The notes beneath the pieces are model-generated. The model did not search any database. It saw only the letters and a program-made list of their open reading frames with translations, and was not told the origin of the DNA. This document shows positions 9,988 to 17,755 of a stretch of DNA of 64,000 bases, in pieces. Both the position numbers and the translations under genes were made by a program. Positions within the stretch are counted from its first letter, which is position 1. Each line of letters begins with the position of its first letter. Source of the stretch: Neisseria dumasiana (GTDB lineage: Bacteria > Pseudomonadota > Gammaproteobacteria > Burkholderiales > Neisseriaceae); assembly GCF_022870885.1 (NCBI RefSeq), contig NZ_CP091509.1, forward strand, positions 682,001-746,000, in the 5' to 3' direction.

Positions 9988-11082
9988 ATGGATAATTTGT
10001 TACCTAAAGTAAAAACAGTGCGGATTATGCTTAAGGACATGGGGGAGCAGCAAGAAGCTGTATTCCGCATGGCATTTAAAATGCACAATACTACTAATTA
10101 TGAAATCGTGCTGCCGGACTCAGGGGAAAAGCCGGATTTGATTTTAGTAGATACTGATTCAGAGCAAGGATTTGCAAGCTGGCAAAGGTTAAAAGATGAA
10201 TACAGCAAAATACCTGTTGTGATGTTTTCTGCCAAAGAGCCGACAGTTACCACGCCTTATTTAGCTAAGCCAATCAAATTTGATACTTTATTTCCTATCT
10301 TAAGAAGCCTCTCTCAAGGCGGCAATATTTTCGAGGTGACTGATAAAACTACGGATAAAGGCGATAGTTCTGAAGCCAATGGCTCACGAAAAGCAACCAT
10401 CCGTCGTTTTAACCCTCAAAGAGGTTTGCTTGGTGCTTTAAAATTTGCCAGCCAGGGACATCAAGATATCGCAGTATTGTATAACGGCAAACCGGTTCTT
10501 ATTGTCTTTCCTAGCATACAGCGTGTATTACTTACGGTAAGCGCTACCGAGCTGGAGAAGTTGAGCAAAGATGATAATTTATCAGTAGTTTGCAAAGCAG
10601 TTCCAGATAATCCGCAATGGAAAGAAAAAGCCAAAGTTACGATAATGTCTTGTTTATGGCAGATGGCTATTTGGACTGCTCAAGGCCGTCTGATTTATCC
10701 AATGACCCCGCAAACAATTTTTACTTTAAAGCGTTGGCCAAATTTAACTCGTCTGGCATCTGTTCCGGAGTCAATGCGTCTTTCAGCATTTTTGACAAAA
10801 ACATCGGTTAATTTAAACATACTATATAAAGTAATGCCTTTAGAAATGCCTGATATTCTCAATTATCTGGCTGCGACTCACGTGACTGGTTTTTTGGCGG
10901 TGGATGCGGAATTTTCAGGTGACGGCAAACAAACTAATATTGTTGGAGATAAGGTTAATGTTAGTGGTGATGTGCCAGATAATCAAATGGCTAGGGATGC
11001 AGAAAAAGCGGTAAGTCCTTCGGCTGAGCAACCAAGAAGCCTGTTGCAAAGATTAATGCGTAAGTTGATCGGTAAGAAATAA
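9988..11082 (+). CDS. Receiver-like domain protein of unknown function
   Basis: 364 aa, starting 27 bases after the TPR gene. Residues about 9-110 have the outline of a response-regulator receiver: DLILVDTD in place of the phospho-Asp strand, then VVMFSAKEP and YLAKPIKFDTL, which match the conserved Thr/Ser and Lys-Pro strands. The N-terminal acidic pair normally needed for Mg2+ is not evident, so phosphorylation is doubtful. Residues about 125-310 form a second region I do not recognise (NGKPVLIVFPSIQRVLL, ending LAATHVTGFLAVD). The tail is polar and ends in a basic stretch, RLMRKLIGKK. Neighbours suggest it is a partner or target of the GTPase encoded next. Confidence 0.65.
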   Translation: MDNLLPKVKTVRIMLKDMGEQQEAVFRMAFKMHNTTNYEIVLPDSGEKPDLILVDTDSEQGFASWQRLKDEYSKIPVVMFSAKEPTVTTPYLAKPIKFDTLFPILRSLSQGGNIFEVTDKTTDKGDSSEANGSRKATIRRFNPQRGLLGALKFASQGHQDIAVLYNGKPVLIVFPSIQRVLLTVSATELEKLSKDDNLSVVCKAVPDNPQWKEKAKVTIMSCLWQMAIWTAQGRLIYPMTPQTIFTLKRWPNLTRLASVPESMRLSAFLTKTSVNLNILYKVMPLEMPDILNYLAATHVTGFLAVDAEFSGDGKQTNIVGDKVNVSGDVPDNQMARDAEKAVSPSAEQPRSLLQRLMRKLIGKK

Positions 11083-11101
11083 TATTAGGAGTGATAGGAA
11101 T

Positions 11102-11638
11102 ATGAAAGAAAATAAAATTATTTTTACCGGTCCAGTAGGTGTAGGCAAAACAACAGCCATTTCTGCATTATCTGATGAGCCACCTGTTCAAACTGATGCT
11201 GATGCATCTGATATGACTTTAGTGAGAAAAGGTTATACTACAGTAGCCATGGATTATGGTGTTATTCGTTTAGATGAAGAAACTAAAGTTCACTTATATG
11301 GTACTCCTGGTCAGGAGCGCTTTAATTTTATGTGGGAAATTTTGAGTCAAGGTAGCATGGGTTTAATTCTATTGTTAGACAATACAAGAACAAACCCTTT
11401 AAAAGACTTACAATTTTTCCTAGATGCTTTTCGAGAGTTACTCAAAACAGCTCCTTTAGTTGTGGGCGTTACTAAAATGGATATCCGTTCATTGCCTGGG
11501 GTGGACGTATATCAGAAATATTTGGCTCAAAATAATTTTAATGTACCGGTATTTGAAATTGATGCACGTCGGGAGGACGACGTTAAACAGTTGGTAAGTG
11601 CGATGCTCTTTTCGATTGATCCGGGATTAGAGGTATAA
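11102..11638 (+). CDS. MglA-type small Ras-like GTPase
   Basis: 178 aa. Guanine-nucleotide motifs are easy to read: P-loop GPVGVGKTT (10-18), TT-V-AMDYG switch I region (46-53), G3 TPGQERF (68-74) and G4 TKMD (124-127). The TPGQ form of G3, in place of DxxGQ, is typical of bacterial MglA/Arf-like GTPases. An RBS-like AGGAGTGATAGGA precedes the ATG. Such GTPases pair with roadblock/LC7 proteins acting as GAP or scaffold, for example MglB in Myxococcus polarity. Two roadblock-type genes follow at once (spacing 1 and 68 bases), so the set likely forms one switch. What it controls here (type IV pili, polarity or surface attachment) is inference. Confidence 0.85.
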   Translation: MKENKIIFTGPVGVGKTTAISALSDEPPVQTDADASDMTLVRKGYTTVAMDYGVIRLDEETKVHLYGTPGQERFNFMWEILSQGSMGLILLLDNTRTNPLKDLQFFLDAFRELLKTAPLVVGVTKMDIRSLPGVDVYQKYLAQNNFNVPVFEIDARREDDVKQLVSAMLFSIDPGLEV

Positions 11639-11639
11639 A

Positions 11640-12281
11640 ATGGAATCTACACTTTCTTTACAATCAAATTTGTACCCTAAAATTACTCCGGCTGGTGCAT
11701 ATTATGCAGTTTCCGGAGATACTGCTAGCGCAAGCCGCACATTACTTTATGGCCTTTTACGTGCTGATCCAAATGAAACTATCAGTAGTGATAAATTAAT
11801 GAAATGGGCAGATACCAATGACTTTGAAAGTGCATTAAATCTACTTTACAGATTGCAGCGCCTTGAGTTTTTGTATGGTGACGAGAGTGTAGGTAATGAA
11901 GACTTGAATCTGTCGGATGAACAGTTACCTGAATTACTGGCTAAATTGTCCAATTCAGGTAAAGCGTTATTGGCTGATGAGAATGGATTGTATTTTGCAA
12001 ATGCTGGATTTCACCACGAAGCAGCTGAAGAGGTAGGTATTCTTGCCGGTGAGATTGCTGAAGTGGTTGATAGACATCAGCTGCTTATCAAAAATAATTT
12101 ACATATTCACCATAGTGCTTGGGGTATTTGCGATCCTTCAGGACAAAGTGAGTTGACTTTTTTCCCGCTTTATATTGGTATGAGTAAACTGATTTTGGTA
12201 ATTGGTGGGGTTCCTGATTTGAATAAAGAAGAGTTTGTTATTCTAGTTAAAGTTTTGCATAATCGTTACGGTAAATATTAA
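11640..12281 (+). CDS. Protein with divergent roadblock-like C-terminal domain
   Basis: 213 aa, beginning one base after the GTPase stop, so probably translationally coupled. Residues about 28-80 (SASRTLLYGLLR...FESALNLLYRLQRLEFLYG) look like a small helical or winged-helix domain. Residues about 100-213 have a roadblock/LC7-like pattern: a beta strand KALLADENGLYFANAG, a long helix AAEEVGILAGEIAEVV, a strand pair around SELTFFPLYIGMSKLILVIGG, and a final helix. This reading is by eye and only moderately sure. If correct, the cassette encodes two different roadblock proteins, which could form a heterodimer acting on the GTPase. Confidence 0.6.
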   Translation: MESTLSLQSNLYPKITPAGAYYAVSGDTASASRTLLYGLLRADPNETISSDKLMKWADTNDFESALNLLYRLQRLEFLYGDESVGNEDLNLSDEQLPELLAKLSNSGKALLADENGLYFANAGFHHEAAEEVGILAGEIAEVVDRHQLLIKNNLHIHHSAWGICDPSGQSELTFFPLYIGMSKLILVIGGVPDLNKEEFVILVKVLHNRYGKY

Positions 12282-12349
12282 AAACCGAAAGATTAGAAAT
12301 TGTTACTCAGGCTTTAAGTCTATTGATATGATATTGACGGGATAAAAAT

Positions 12350-12712
12350 ATGCGTGAACAATTATTAATTTCAGTATTAAGTGATTTGAATAATACATCC
12401 TCAGATATTACGGCATCGGCTGTAATTTCAACTGATGGTTTACCTATTGCAACTTTATTACCTAATAATTTGAATGCTGATCGAGTAGGTGCAATGTCTG
12501 CTACTTTGCTTGCATTAGGTAATCGTGCAGTTCATGAGTTGGCTTGTGGAGAGCTGGATCAAGTCATGGTTAAAGGATCTCATGGATATGTTTTATTGAG
12601 TCAGGCTGGTAATAGTGCAGTTCTTGCATTGATGGCACGAGAGAGCGGTAAGCTGGGGTTGATTTTATTGGATGCTAAGCGAGCGGCAAAACATATTGCT
12701 GATATTTTATAA
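12350..12712 (+). CDS. Roadblock/LC7 domain protein (MglB-like)
   Basis: 120 aa forming a single roadblock/LC7 domain: N-terminal helix (LLISVLSDLNN), strand with the signature SAVISTDGLPIA, helix (DRVGAMSATLLALGNRAVHEL), strands VMVKGSHGYVLLSQAG and AVLALMARE, and the final helix ending KRAAKHIADIL. Such proteins dimerise and bind Ras-like GTPases as activators or scaffolds. It is the last gene of the plus-strand cassette, 68 bases after the preceding gene and about 90 bases before tRNA-Asn. I see no terminator between it and the tRNA promoter. Confidence 0.82.
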   Translation: MREQLLISVLSDLNNTSSDITASAVISTDGLPIATLLPNNLNADRVGAMSATLLALGNRAVHELACGELDQVMVKGSHGYVLLSQAGNSAVLALMARESGKLGLILLDAKRAAKHIADIL

Positions 12713-12763
12713 CTCTTAACAAAATGGTTGTTTAAGCAATAAGATTAAAGTTGTTTTATATTG

Positions 12764-12792
12764 TTGACAAATTTTTAATTTGTTAATATAAT
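12764..12792 (+). promoter_or_regulatory. Sigma-70 promoter of tRNA-Asn
   Basis: TTGACA (12764-12769) and TATAAT (12787-12792) are perfect consensus hexamers with a 17-base spacer. The tRNA begins 11 bases downstream. Confidence 0.9.
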
Positions 12793-12802
12793 GCATAGCT
12801 GT

Positions 12803-12878
12803 TCCCCGATAGCTCAGTCGGTAGAGCGACGGACTGTTAATCCGCAGGTCCCTGGTTCGAGCCCAGGTCGGGGAGCCA
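12803..12878 (+). tRNA. tRNA-Asn (anticodon GTT)
   Basis: 76 bases from TCCCCGATAGCTCAGTCGG, with anticodon loop CTGTTAA (GTT), T-arm CTGGTTCGAGCCCAG and an encoded CCA. The acceptor stem TCCCCGA/TCGGGGA is perfect. Confidence 0.96.
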
Positions 12879-12887
12879 AATAAGTCA

Positions 12888-12920
12888 AAAGATAGGCCGC
12901 AAGCAATTGCGGCCTATCTT
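12888..12920 (+). terminator. Terminator of tRNA-Asn
   Basis: A perfect 14-bp stem (AAGATAGGCCGCAA / TTGCGGCCTATCTT) with a four-base loop, followed by GTTTT. It starts 9 bases after the tRNA. Confidence 0.92.
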
Positions 12921-12958
12921 GTTTTGGGGCTGATGTAGATTAGCAGTCATGCTAGGCT

Positions 12959-13100
12959 GAGACCTTTGCAAAACCCCCATCTGCGGCGCATTTCTGCGTT
13001 GTGCGCTGCTCGCTCGTTTGCCTATCTGTATGATATGTCTGCACTCGCTGTGCTGCTACGCCTTGAACTGCATCCACATCTGAGGTTTTGCAAAGGTCTC
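12959..13100. repeat. MITE-like repeat, best copy
   Basis: 142 bases bounded by terminal inverted repeats GAGACCTTTGCAAAAC and GTTTTGCAAAGGTCTC, with no coding capacity. A diverged copy of nearly the same length lies at 52263-52405, a fragment at 51992-52055 and a single end at 36461-36476. The ends resemble those of IS5-group elements common in Neisseria (from memory), so the repeat is probably a non-autonomous derivative. Confidence 0.8.
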
Positions 13101-13187
13101 AGCTTGTCTACTTTTTACGCAAAAACAGCCGGAACATGATGAAGCATGTTCCGGCTGTTTGTTGGCGTGGGGTTTTGCAAAGGTCTC
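13101..13187. mobile_element. Terminal fragment of an IS5-like element
   Basis: A 16-bp stem (AAACAGCCGGAACATG and its complement, 13123-13138 and 13145-13160) is followed by GGTTTTGCAAAGGTCTC at 13171-13187, the same terminal inverted repeat as the adjacent MITE-like element. It looks like one end of an IS whose body is gone. It abuts, and appears to truncate, the IS1016-like remnant that follows. Confidence 0.55.
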
Positions 13188-13721
13188 CGCCATACTGTTT
13201 TACCGCAAAATCCGCCTCGTCATCAGTCATCATTGGGCTTTGGAGGCAGATCAGGTTTTTGAGGGAAGCATAGAATTGGATGAGAGTTATTTCGGCGGTA
13301 AGCGCAAAGGAAAACGCGGCAGAGGTGCCGCAGGAAAAGTGGTGGTTTTCGGCATCCTCAAACGTGGCGGGAAGGTTTATACCGTCGTGGTGGACAGTGC
13401 CAAGAGAGAAAGTTTATCTCCTGTTATTAAAAGCCGGACAGCGTGGTTTATACGTACAGCTTGAGCAGTTACGACGTACTGGATGTCAGTAGTTTTCACC
13501 ACCACAGGATTAACCACAGTAAGGCATTTGCCGAGAGGCAAAACCACATCAACGGCATTGAGAATTTCTGGAATCAGGCCAAGCGTGTCTTGCGCAAATA
13601 TAATGGCATTGACCGAAAGTCTTTTCCTCTATTCTTGAAAGAATGCGAATTTCGTTTTAATTTTGGGACACTAAAGCAGCAGCTAAAAATTCTGCGGATT
13701 TGGTGTGAGGTTTTGGGCTAA
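13188..13721 (+). pseudogene. IS1016-like (IS1595 family) transposase remnant
   Basis: Two frames together give most of an IS1595/IS1016-type transposase. The first (to about 13464) contains KIRLVISHHWALEADQVF, the catalytic-region signature ELDESYFGGKRKGKRGRGAA and VFGILKRGGKVYTVVVD. The second (13443-13721) carries SSYDVLDVS, HHHRINHSKAFA and INGIENFWNQAKRVLRKYNG. A frameshift near 13430-13450 separates them. The N-terminus is missing, cut off by the IS end at 13187. 13722-13903 downstream is AT-rich with nothing recognisable. Confidence 0.85.
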
Positions 13722-13903
13722 TCTACTTCAGCCCCAAAATTTTACTATGGTGAAATTTTAAGAAAATTTTTATACTTTTTATTCTCTTCCGTTCATATTT
13801 TTATATTGTCCTACTGTGCATCATTTTTTTATATACTAAAAACAAGCCCAACTGGAAATAAAATTTTATAAATCATAACGTTATTTGAATAGCAGGTTAA
13901 GGT

Positions 13904-14778
13904 TGTAGAAATTTCTAGCGTTGTTTACAGTATTTGAAAGAGAATGCTGTATGAACATTCACAAGAATACCCGGCTCACCCCACACAACCGCCAAGCCAT
14001 TTGGCGGGCATATACCCAAGACAAGCACAGCGTCACCTCTTTGGCTGCAGAATACAAAGTCAGCAGGCCGACAATTTACCGCATCCTCAAAGCGGCTCGT
14101 CTTAAGCTGCTCGTCCCGCAAAAAAGCACCAATAACCGCTTCAAACAAGCCAAATACGGTATGAAGCGCCTGGCCAAGGTGGAGCGGGAAATTGAAGAGA
14201 TGTTGAAAAAGCAAGCACGCCGCTACAACAAATCCTATCCCGGAGAAATGGTGCATTTTGATACCAAGCGGCTACCCGGGCTGAAAAACCAAACCGTCGC
14301 CGACCCCTTCGAATACTTGTTTGTCGCCATTGACGACTATTCCCGCGAGCTGTATGCGGCCATCCTGCCTGACCGCACCGCTGCCGGTGCGGCTAAGTTT
14401 CTGCTGCGTGATGTGATTGACTGTTGCCCGTACACCGTGGAGTGTGCCTATTCGGATAACGGTGTCGGGTACAAGGGAAATGCATCCCACCCGTTCAGTG
14501 TGGTCTGCTGCCAAAACAACATCGTGCAAAAGTTTACCCGCATTGCCCGCCCACAGACCAATGGTAAGGCGGAGCGCGTTATCCGTACACTGATGGAGAT
14601 GTGGCATGACAAGCAAACTTTTGCCGATGCACAACAACGTTGTAGAGATTTGCGTCGGTTTGTGAATTTCTACAATACGGTTAAACCTCACAGCAGCCTG
14701 AAAGGTGATACGCCTTTTGAAGTTTTGGAGACCTACTTTACTCAACCTGTTGTGTAAACAACGCGGTTATTTCTTACA
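13904..14778 (+). mobile_element. Intact IS481-type insertion sequence
   Basis: 875 bp with imperfect 26-bp terminal inverted repeats. Both ends start with TGTA, and the inner 13 bases (GCGTTGTTTACA and one more) match when one end is reverse complemented. One full-length transposase lies inside. No clear target-site duplication is visible beside it. A decayed second copy is at 2857-3753. Confidence 0.8.
13951..14757 (+). CDS. IS481-type transposase (DDE, rve domain)
   Basis: 268 aa from ATG 13951; the frame is open upstream to 13921 through the left end. Residues 1-55 form a helix-turn-helix (SVTSLAAEYKVSRPTIYRIL). An integrase-core domain follows, with DDE candidates D in MVHFDTKRLPG, D in YSDNGVGYKG and E in TNGKAERVIRTLME. 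The C-terminus NTVKPHSSLKGDTPFEVLE is characteristic of this group. It appears full length with no internal stop, so transposition may still be possible. Unlike the copy at 2.9 kb it lacks the 21-bp duplication. Confidence 0.9.
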   Translation: MNIHKNTRLTPHNRQAIWRAYTQDKHSVTSLAAEYKVSRPTIYRILKAARLKLLVPQKSTNNRFKQAKYGMKRLAKVEREIEEMLKKQARRYNKSYPGEMVHFDTKRLPGLKNQTVADPFEYLFVAIDDYSRELYAAILPDRTAAGAAKFLLRDVIDCCPYTVECAYSDNGVGYKGNASHPFSVVCCQNNIVQKFTRIARPQTNGKAERVIRTLMEMWHDKQTFADAQQRCRDLRRFVNFYNTVKPHSSLKGDTPFEVLETYFTQPVV

Positions 14779-14832
14779 AATAAGTCTGTAACACCTTGAA
14801 AGGTGTTTCTCCGTTCAAACCGCTGTGAGCTG
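14774..14832 (-). pseudogene. 3' end fragment of another IS481-type transposase
   Basis: On the minus strand the sequence translates as AHSGLNGETPFKVLQTYL followed by TAA at 14776-14774. This matches the C-terminus of IS481-type transposases (compare HSSLKGDTPFEVLETYF in the intact copy). The fragment is tail-to-tail with the intact element and shares its last bases. 14833-15006 shows nothing recognisable. Confidence 0.65.
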
Positions 14833-15006
14833 TACACTATACCAAAATTACTTTTAATTTTCCAAGATGTTATGATAAAAAAACTATACTCTTCTGATGA
14901 TACTTAGCTTGAAATTATTTGGTTGCGGCTATTTTGATAAGCAAGTATCTGACACAAAACTAAATTGTGCTATCGATGTATTCGAGCAAGCTGTAAAACA
15001 GCTTAT

Positions 15007-15395
15007 TTAAGGATTAAATACCGTTGATATGCTGTGTACCACGAGCGAACTCATTGTCACCGTGATGCACTCTGAAATGCTTCGCAAAGCCCATGTCAAC
15101 CGGTCTCTGATAACCGCGCCACCCATCAGTATTGATGACGTTCTCAACCGAGATATGGCCTCTGATAACCTTTTGCAGCGTGACTTTAGAGGCATCGGGG
15201 ACGATTTCGGTATACACTTTGTCACCGCGCTTTAGAATGCCGAAAAAAAATCGTTTTGCCGCCGGCACCACGACCACGTTTTCCACCAATACGCTTGGTA
15301 CCAAAGTAGGATTCATCCGGTTTTACGATGCCCCACAAAGGTGTCTGTTGCTCACATTCGTCAGCCAAACGCCGACGCAATTTCAGGTATAGACT
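15007..15395 (-). pseudogene. IS1595-family transposase remnant (second type)
   Basis: Minus-strand pieces read LWGIVKPDESYFGTKR, then (after a frameshift near 15245-15255) GILKRGDKVYTEIVPDASK, VIRGHISVENVINTDGWRGY and FRVHHGDNEFARGTQHINGI, where the frame ends. The signature DESYFG and the DGWRGY block identify an IS1595-type transposase distinct from the IS1016-like remnant at 13.2 kb. Both termini are missing. 15396-15511 has nothing recognisable. Confidence 0.8.
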
Positions 15396-15511
15396 GTTAT
15401 GCTTCTGACACTGATTCCTGTTAGTTTGGGGGTGTTGTAAGCCGTCAAATCCAAGGCGAAAAGTCGTAGGATTTGGCGGGGTTGGGCTCGGTGATTTTGC
15501 TTCCTAAGTCC

Positions 15512-15946
15512 CTAATTGCCGGATTTGGTTTCGGTAATAAATCCTACTTTGCTGATACCGGCTTCACGTGCGGAATGTAAAGCTTGTGCGACAAAATCGT
15601 ATTCTACGCTTTTATCGGCGGCAATCGCCAAAATGGTATCCTCGTTATTGGTTTTGGCTTGCTTCAATCTGCTTGTTACCTCTTCCAAACTCAGTTTGGT
15701 TGTTGATTCTGCTCCAAGCAAATATGCTCCATCTGCAGCAATCGTCAAACGCAACGGTTCTTTAGGCTGTGTTTCCTGTTTCACGTTTTCCGAAGCTGTA
15801 GGCAGTTGTAATGGAATTGAGTGCGTGAGCACAGGCATGGTAATCATAAATACAATAAGCAACACCAGCATTACGTCAACCAATGGGGTAACGTTGATAT
15901 CGGCCATTGGGGACTCATCACCTGAATTCATTGAACCGAATGCCAT
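15512..15946 (-). CDS. exbD: Biopolymer transport protein ExbD
   Basis: 144 aa. A short cytoplasmic N-terminus (DESPMADINVTPLVD) leads into one membrane helix (VMLVLLIVFMITMPVL), which carries the Asp residue conserved in ExbD/TolR. A periplasmic domain follows (PLRLTIAADGAYLL...VEYDFVAQALHSAREAGISKVGFIT). With ExbB it forms the proton-driven motor that energises TonB. It is the last gene of the minus-strand tonB-exbB-exbD set and starts four bases after exbB stops. Confidence 0.93.
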   Translation of the reverse strand: MAFGSMNSGDESPMADINVTPLVDVMLVLLIVFMITMPVLTHSIPLQLPTASENVKQETQPKEPLRLTIAADGAYLLGAESTTKLSLEEVTSRLKQAKTNNEDTILAIAADKSVEYDFVAQALHSAREAGISKVGFITETKSGN

Positions 15947-15950
15947 ATTA

Positions 15951-16610
15951 TCAATCCTTATTGTTTAACAGTTGTACATGGAAATCGTGGGCGAAAGCAT
16001 CCATATCTTGAGCCAGCGTTTTGTTTCCGCGTACTAAAAAGTTATAGGCTAATACTGCAGGAATGGCTACAAACAGACCAAATGCCGTAGCAACCAATGC
16101 TTCACCGATAGGGCCTGCCACTGCTGCAATACTCATTTGACCGCTTTCACTAATGTTGATTAGGGCATGGTAAATACCCCAAACTGTTCCAAACAATCCA
16201 ATAAACGGAGCAGTTGCACCTACAGAAGCCAGTGCTGTTAAGCCGCCATCAAATTTACGCAAAATCTGACTCATGCTGTTACGGATTTGTCTGACTAAAT
16301 AATCATTCAACGGTACTGCCGCAGCAATTTGCGTATCTTTGTGCTTACGGTAGTTTTCATGAGCGCGTACAGCTTCTAAAGTCAATTCGCTCATCGGTGA
16401 AGAAACTGTTTTGGCTTTTTGTACAGCTTCATCTAAAGTTTTGGCATTCCAAATTAAGGGTTTGACCGCTTGATTGGCTTTTTTGGCTTTCATCAGTTTG
16501 ATACCGCGCACAATCATAATGGTCCAAGTGATGATGCTCATGAAGAGCAATAAGAAAAAAACACTGATCAGTACGGCATCACCTGATTCAAAAATTAATT
16601 TTAAATTCAT
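15951..16610 (-). CDS. exbB: Biopolymer transport protein ExbB
   Basis: 219 aa from ATG 16610 ([16 protein letters not shown]); the upstream TTG is ignored. A MotA/TolQ/ExbB proton-channel protein with an N-terminal membrane helix (about 12-35), a long cytoplasmic loop, then two helices containing [20 protein letters not shown] and [21 protein letters not shown]. It assembles with ExbD around TonB in the inner membrane. It lies between tonB and exbD, the usual Neisseria order. Confidence 0.94.
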   Translation of the reverse strand: MNLKLIFESGDAVLISVFFLLLFMSIITWTIMIVRGIKLMKAKKANQAVKPLIWNAKTLDEAVQKAKTVSSPMSELTLEAVRAHENYRKHKDTQIAAAVPLNDYLVRQIRNSMSQILRKFDGGLTALASVGATAPFIGLFGTVWGIYHALINISESGQMSIAAVAGPIGEALVATAFGLFVAIPAVLAYNFLVRGNKTLAQDMDAFAHDFHVQLLNNKD

Positions 16611-16712
16611 AACTTTTTCCAAAAAATAATAACAAGTAACTAAATCAATATAAATTTATTATGCGGGGCATCCGTTTGGAGATTGCAGTATTTGCAATAT
16701 GCCGGGTTAAAT

Positions 16713-17630
16713 TTAAAGATGGAATTTTACGGATATGGTGAATTCAGTCCATCCTCTAGGTTTAAATCCACCTTTGCGTGCAGCATTTACAGCCGCTTTA
16801 TCCAGGCGGACATAGCCGCTGCTTCGGGAGATTTTCACATCCACCACTTTTCCGCTGGGATCTACCACTACTTTAAGCATAACCGTGCCTTCTTCTCCGT
16901 TTTCCTCGGAAATTGGAGGGTAGGGAGGGCGAGGAATAGAACCTGTTGCCCGAGTGGGGTTGCCTCTACTGCTTCCGACACCGGCACCTGCCCCTCGGGT
17001 ATCGCCATCACCGTGGCCGCTTCCGGTTTTGCTGCCGCTGCCTTCGCCTTTACCTAAGCCCCGACCATCACCGGTGCCGTCTGTCCCGCTGCCTTTACCT
17101 TGAATCTTAGAATAACCGGTGCCATCGCCTTTGCCGTCTTTGGCGGTAACTTTTCCGCCTGCAGAAGTGCTCTCGGAAGACGTATCAGCAGTTTTGGCAG
17201 CTGGCTTTTCAACCGGCTTTTCTACGGGTTTTTCAACAGGTTTCGGTTGAGGTTCAGGCTTAGGTTTTTCAACGGGTTTGGGCTTGGGCGTTTCTTTGGC
17301 TTGTTTGATATCCGCCTGATCTTTTTTGGTGATCACAGGCTTGATTTCAGCCTTAGGTTGTTCTACTGGTTTGGGTTTAGGCTGGGGTTTGGCCTCAACT
17401 TTAGGTTTGGGCTTTTCCGGACGGGGCTGTTCAGCTTTTTCAGGTGCGGGCGCGCCTGAGCCTTCCGGTCTGCCGTCTCCGCCGCCGAAATCCCCTAAGT
17501 CGACAAACTCTATATGCTCTACCCCCATCTGCGCAGGCTTGGCGATTTGCCATGCCAAAAAGATCAACCATATATGCAATAAAGTGACCACTACAAAGGT
17601 GGTAGGCGTTAGTACACGTTCATTTTCCAT
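16713..17630 (-). CDS. tonB: TonB energy transducer
   Basis: 305 aa from ATG 17630 (MENERVLTPTTF). One N-terminal membrane helix (about 12-32) is followed by a Pro/Lys-rich spacer with KPKPEPQPKPVEKPVEKP repeats (about 75-145), a Gly-rich stretch (about 150-215), and the C-terminal TonB domain (RPPYPPISEENGEEGTVMLK...DKAAVNAARKGGFKP). The protein spans the periplasm to transfer energy to TonB-dependent outer-membrane receptors for iron, haem and zinc. It begins the tonB-exbB-exbD operon. No receptor gene is in this window. Confidence 0.93.
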   Translation of the reverse strand: MENERVLTPTTFVVVTLLHIWLIFLAWQIAKPAQMGVEHIEFVDLGDFGGGDGRPEGSGAPAPEKAEQPRPEKPKPKVEAKPQPKPKPVEQPKAEIKPVITKKDQADIKQAKETPKPKPVEKPKPEPQPKPVEKPVEKPVEKPAAKTADTSSESTSAGGKVTAKDGKGDGTGYSKIQGKGSGTDGTGDGRGLGKGEGSGSKTGSGHGDGDTRGAGAGVGSSRGNPTRATGSIPRPPYPPISEENGEEGTVMLKVVVDPSGKVVDVKISRSSGYVRLDKAAVNAARKGGFKPRGWTEFTISVKFHL

Positions 17631-17755
17631 AACGTCGAATGTTAATAGCAATTATTCCTGTTTGCAACCTATTTTTTGTACAATATAACGTATAGCAAAG
17701 CTTTTTTAACGTTTCACTATGTTTTGAAAGGAAATTTATAACTTATTAAATATGT

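Noticed and set aside
13915..14745. Minus-strand frames across the IS481-type element
   Set aside because: Antisense of a clear transposase; no domain features or start signals.
16683..17688. Open frames on the plus strand opposite exbB and tonB
   Set aside because: Antisense shadows of well-supported genes, composed of low-complexity Gly/Phe or Ser/Gly translations.
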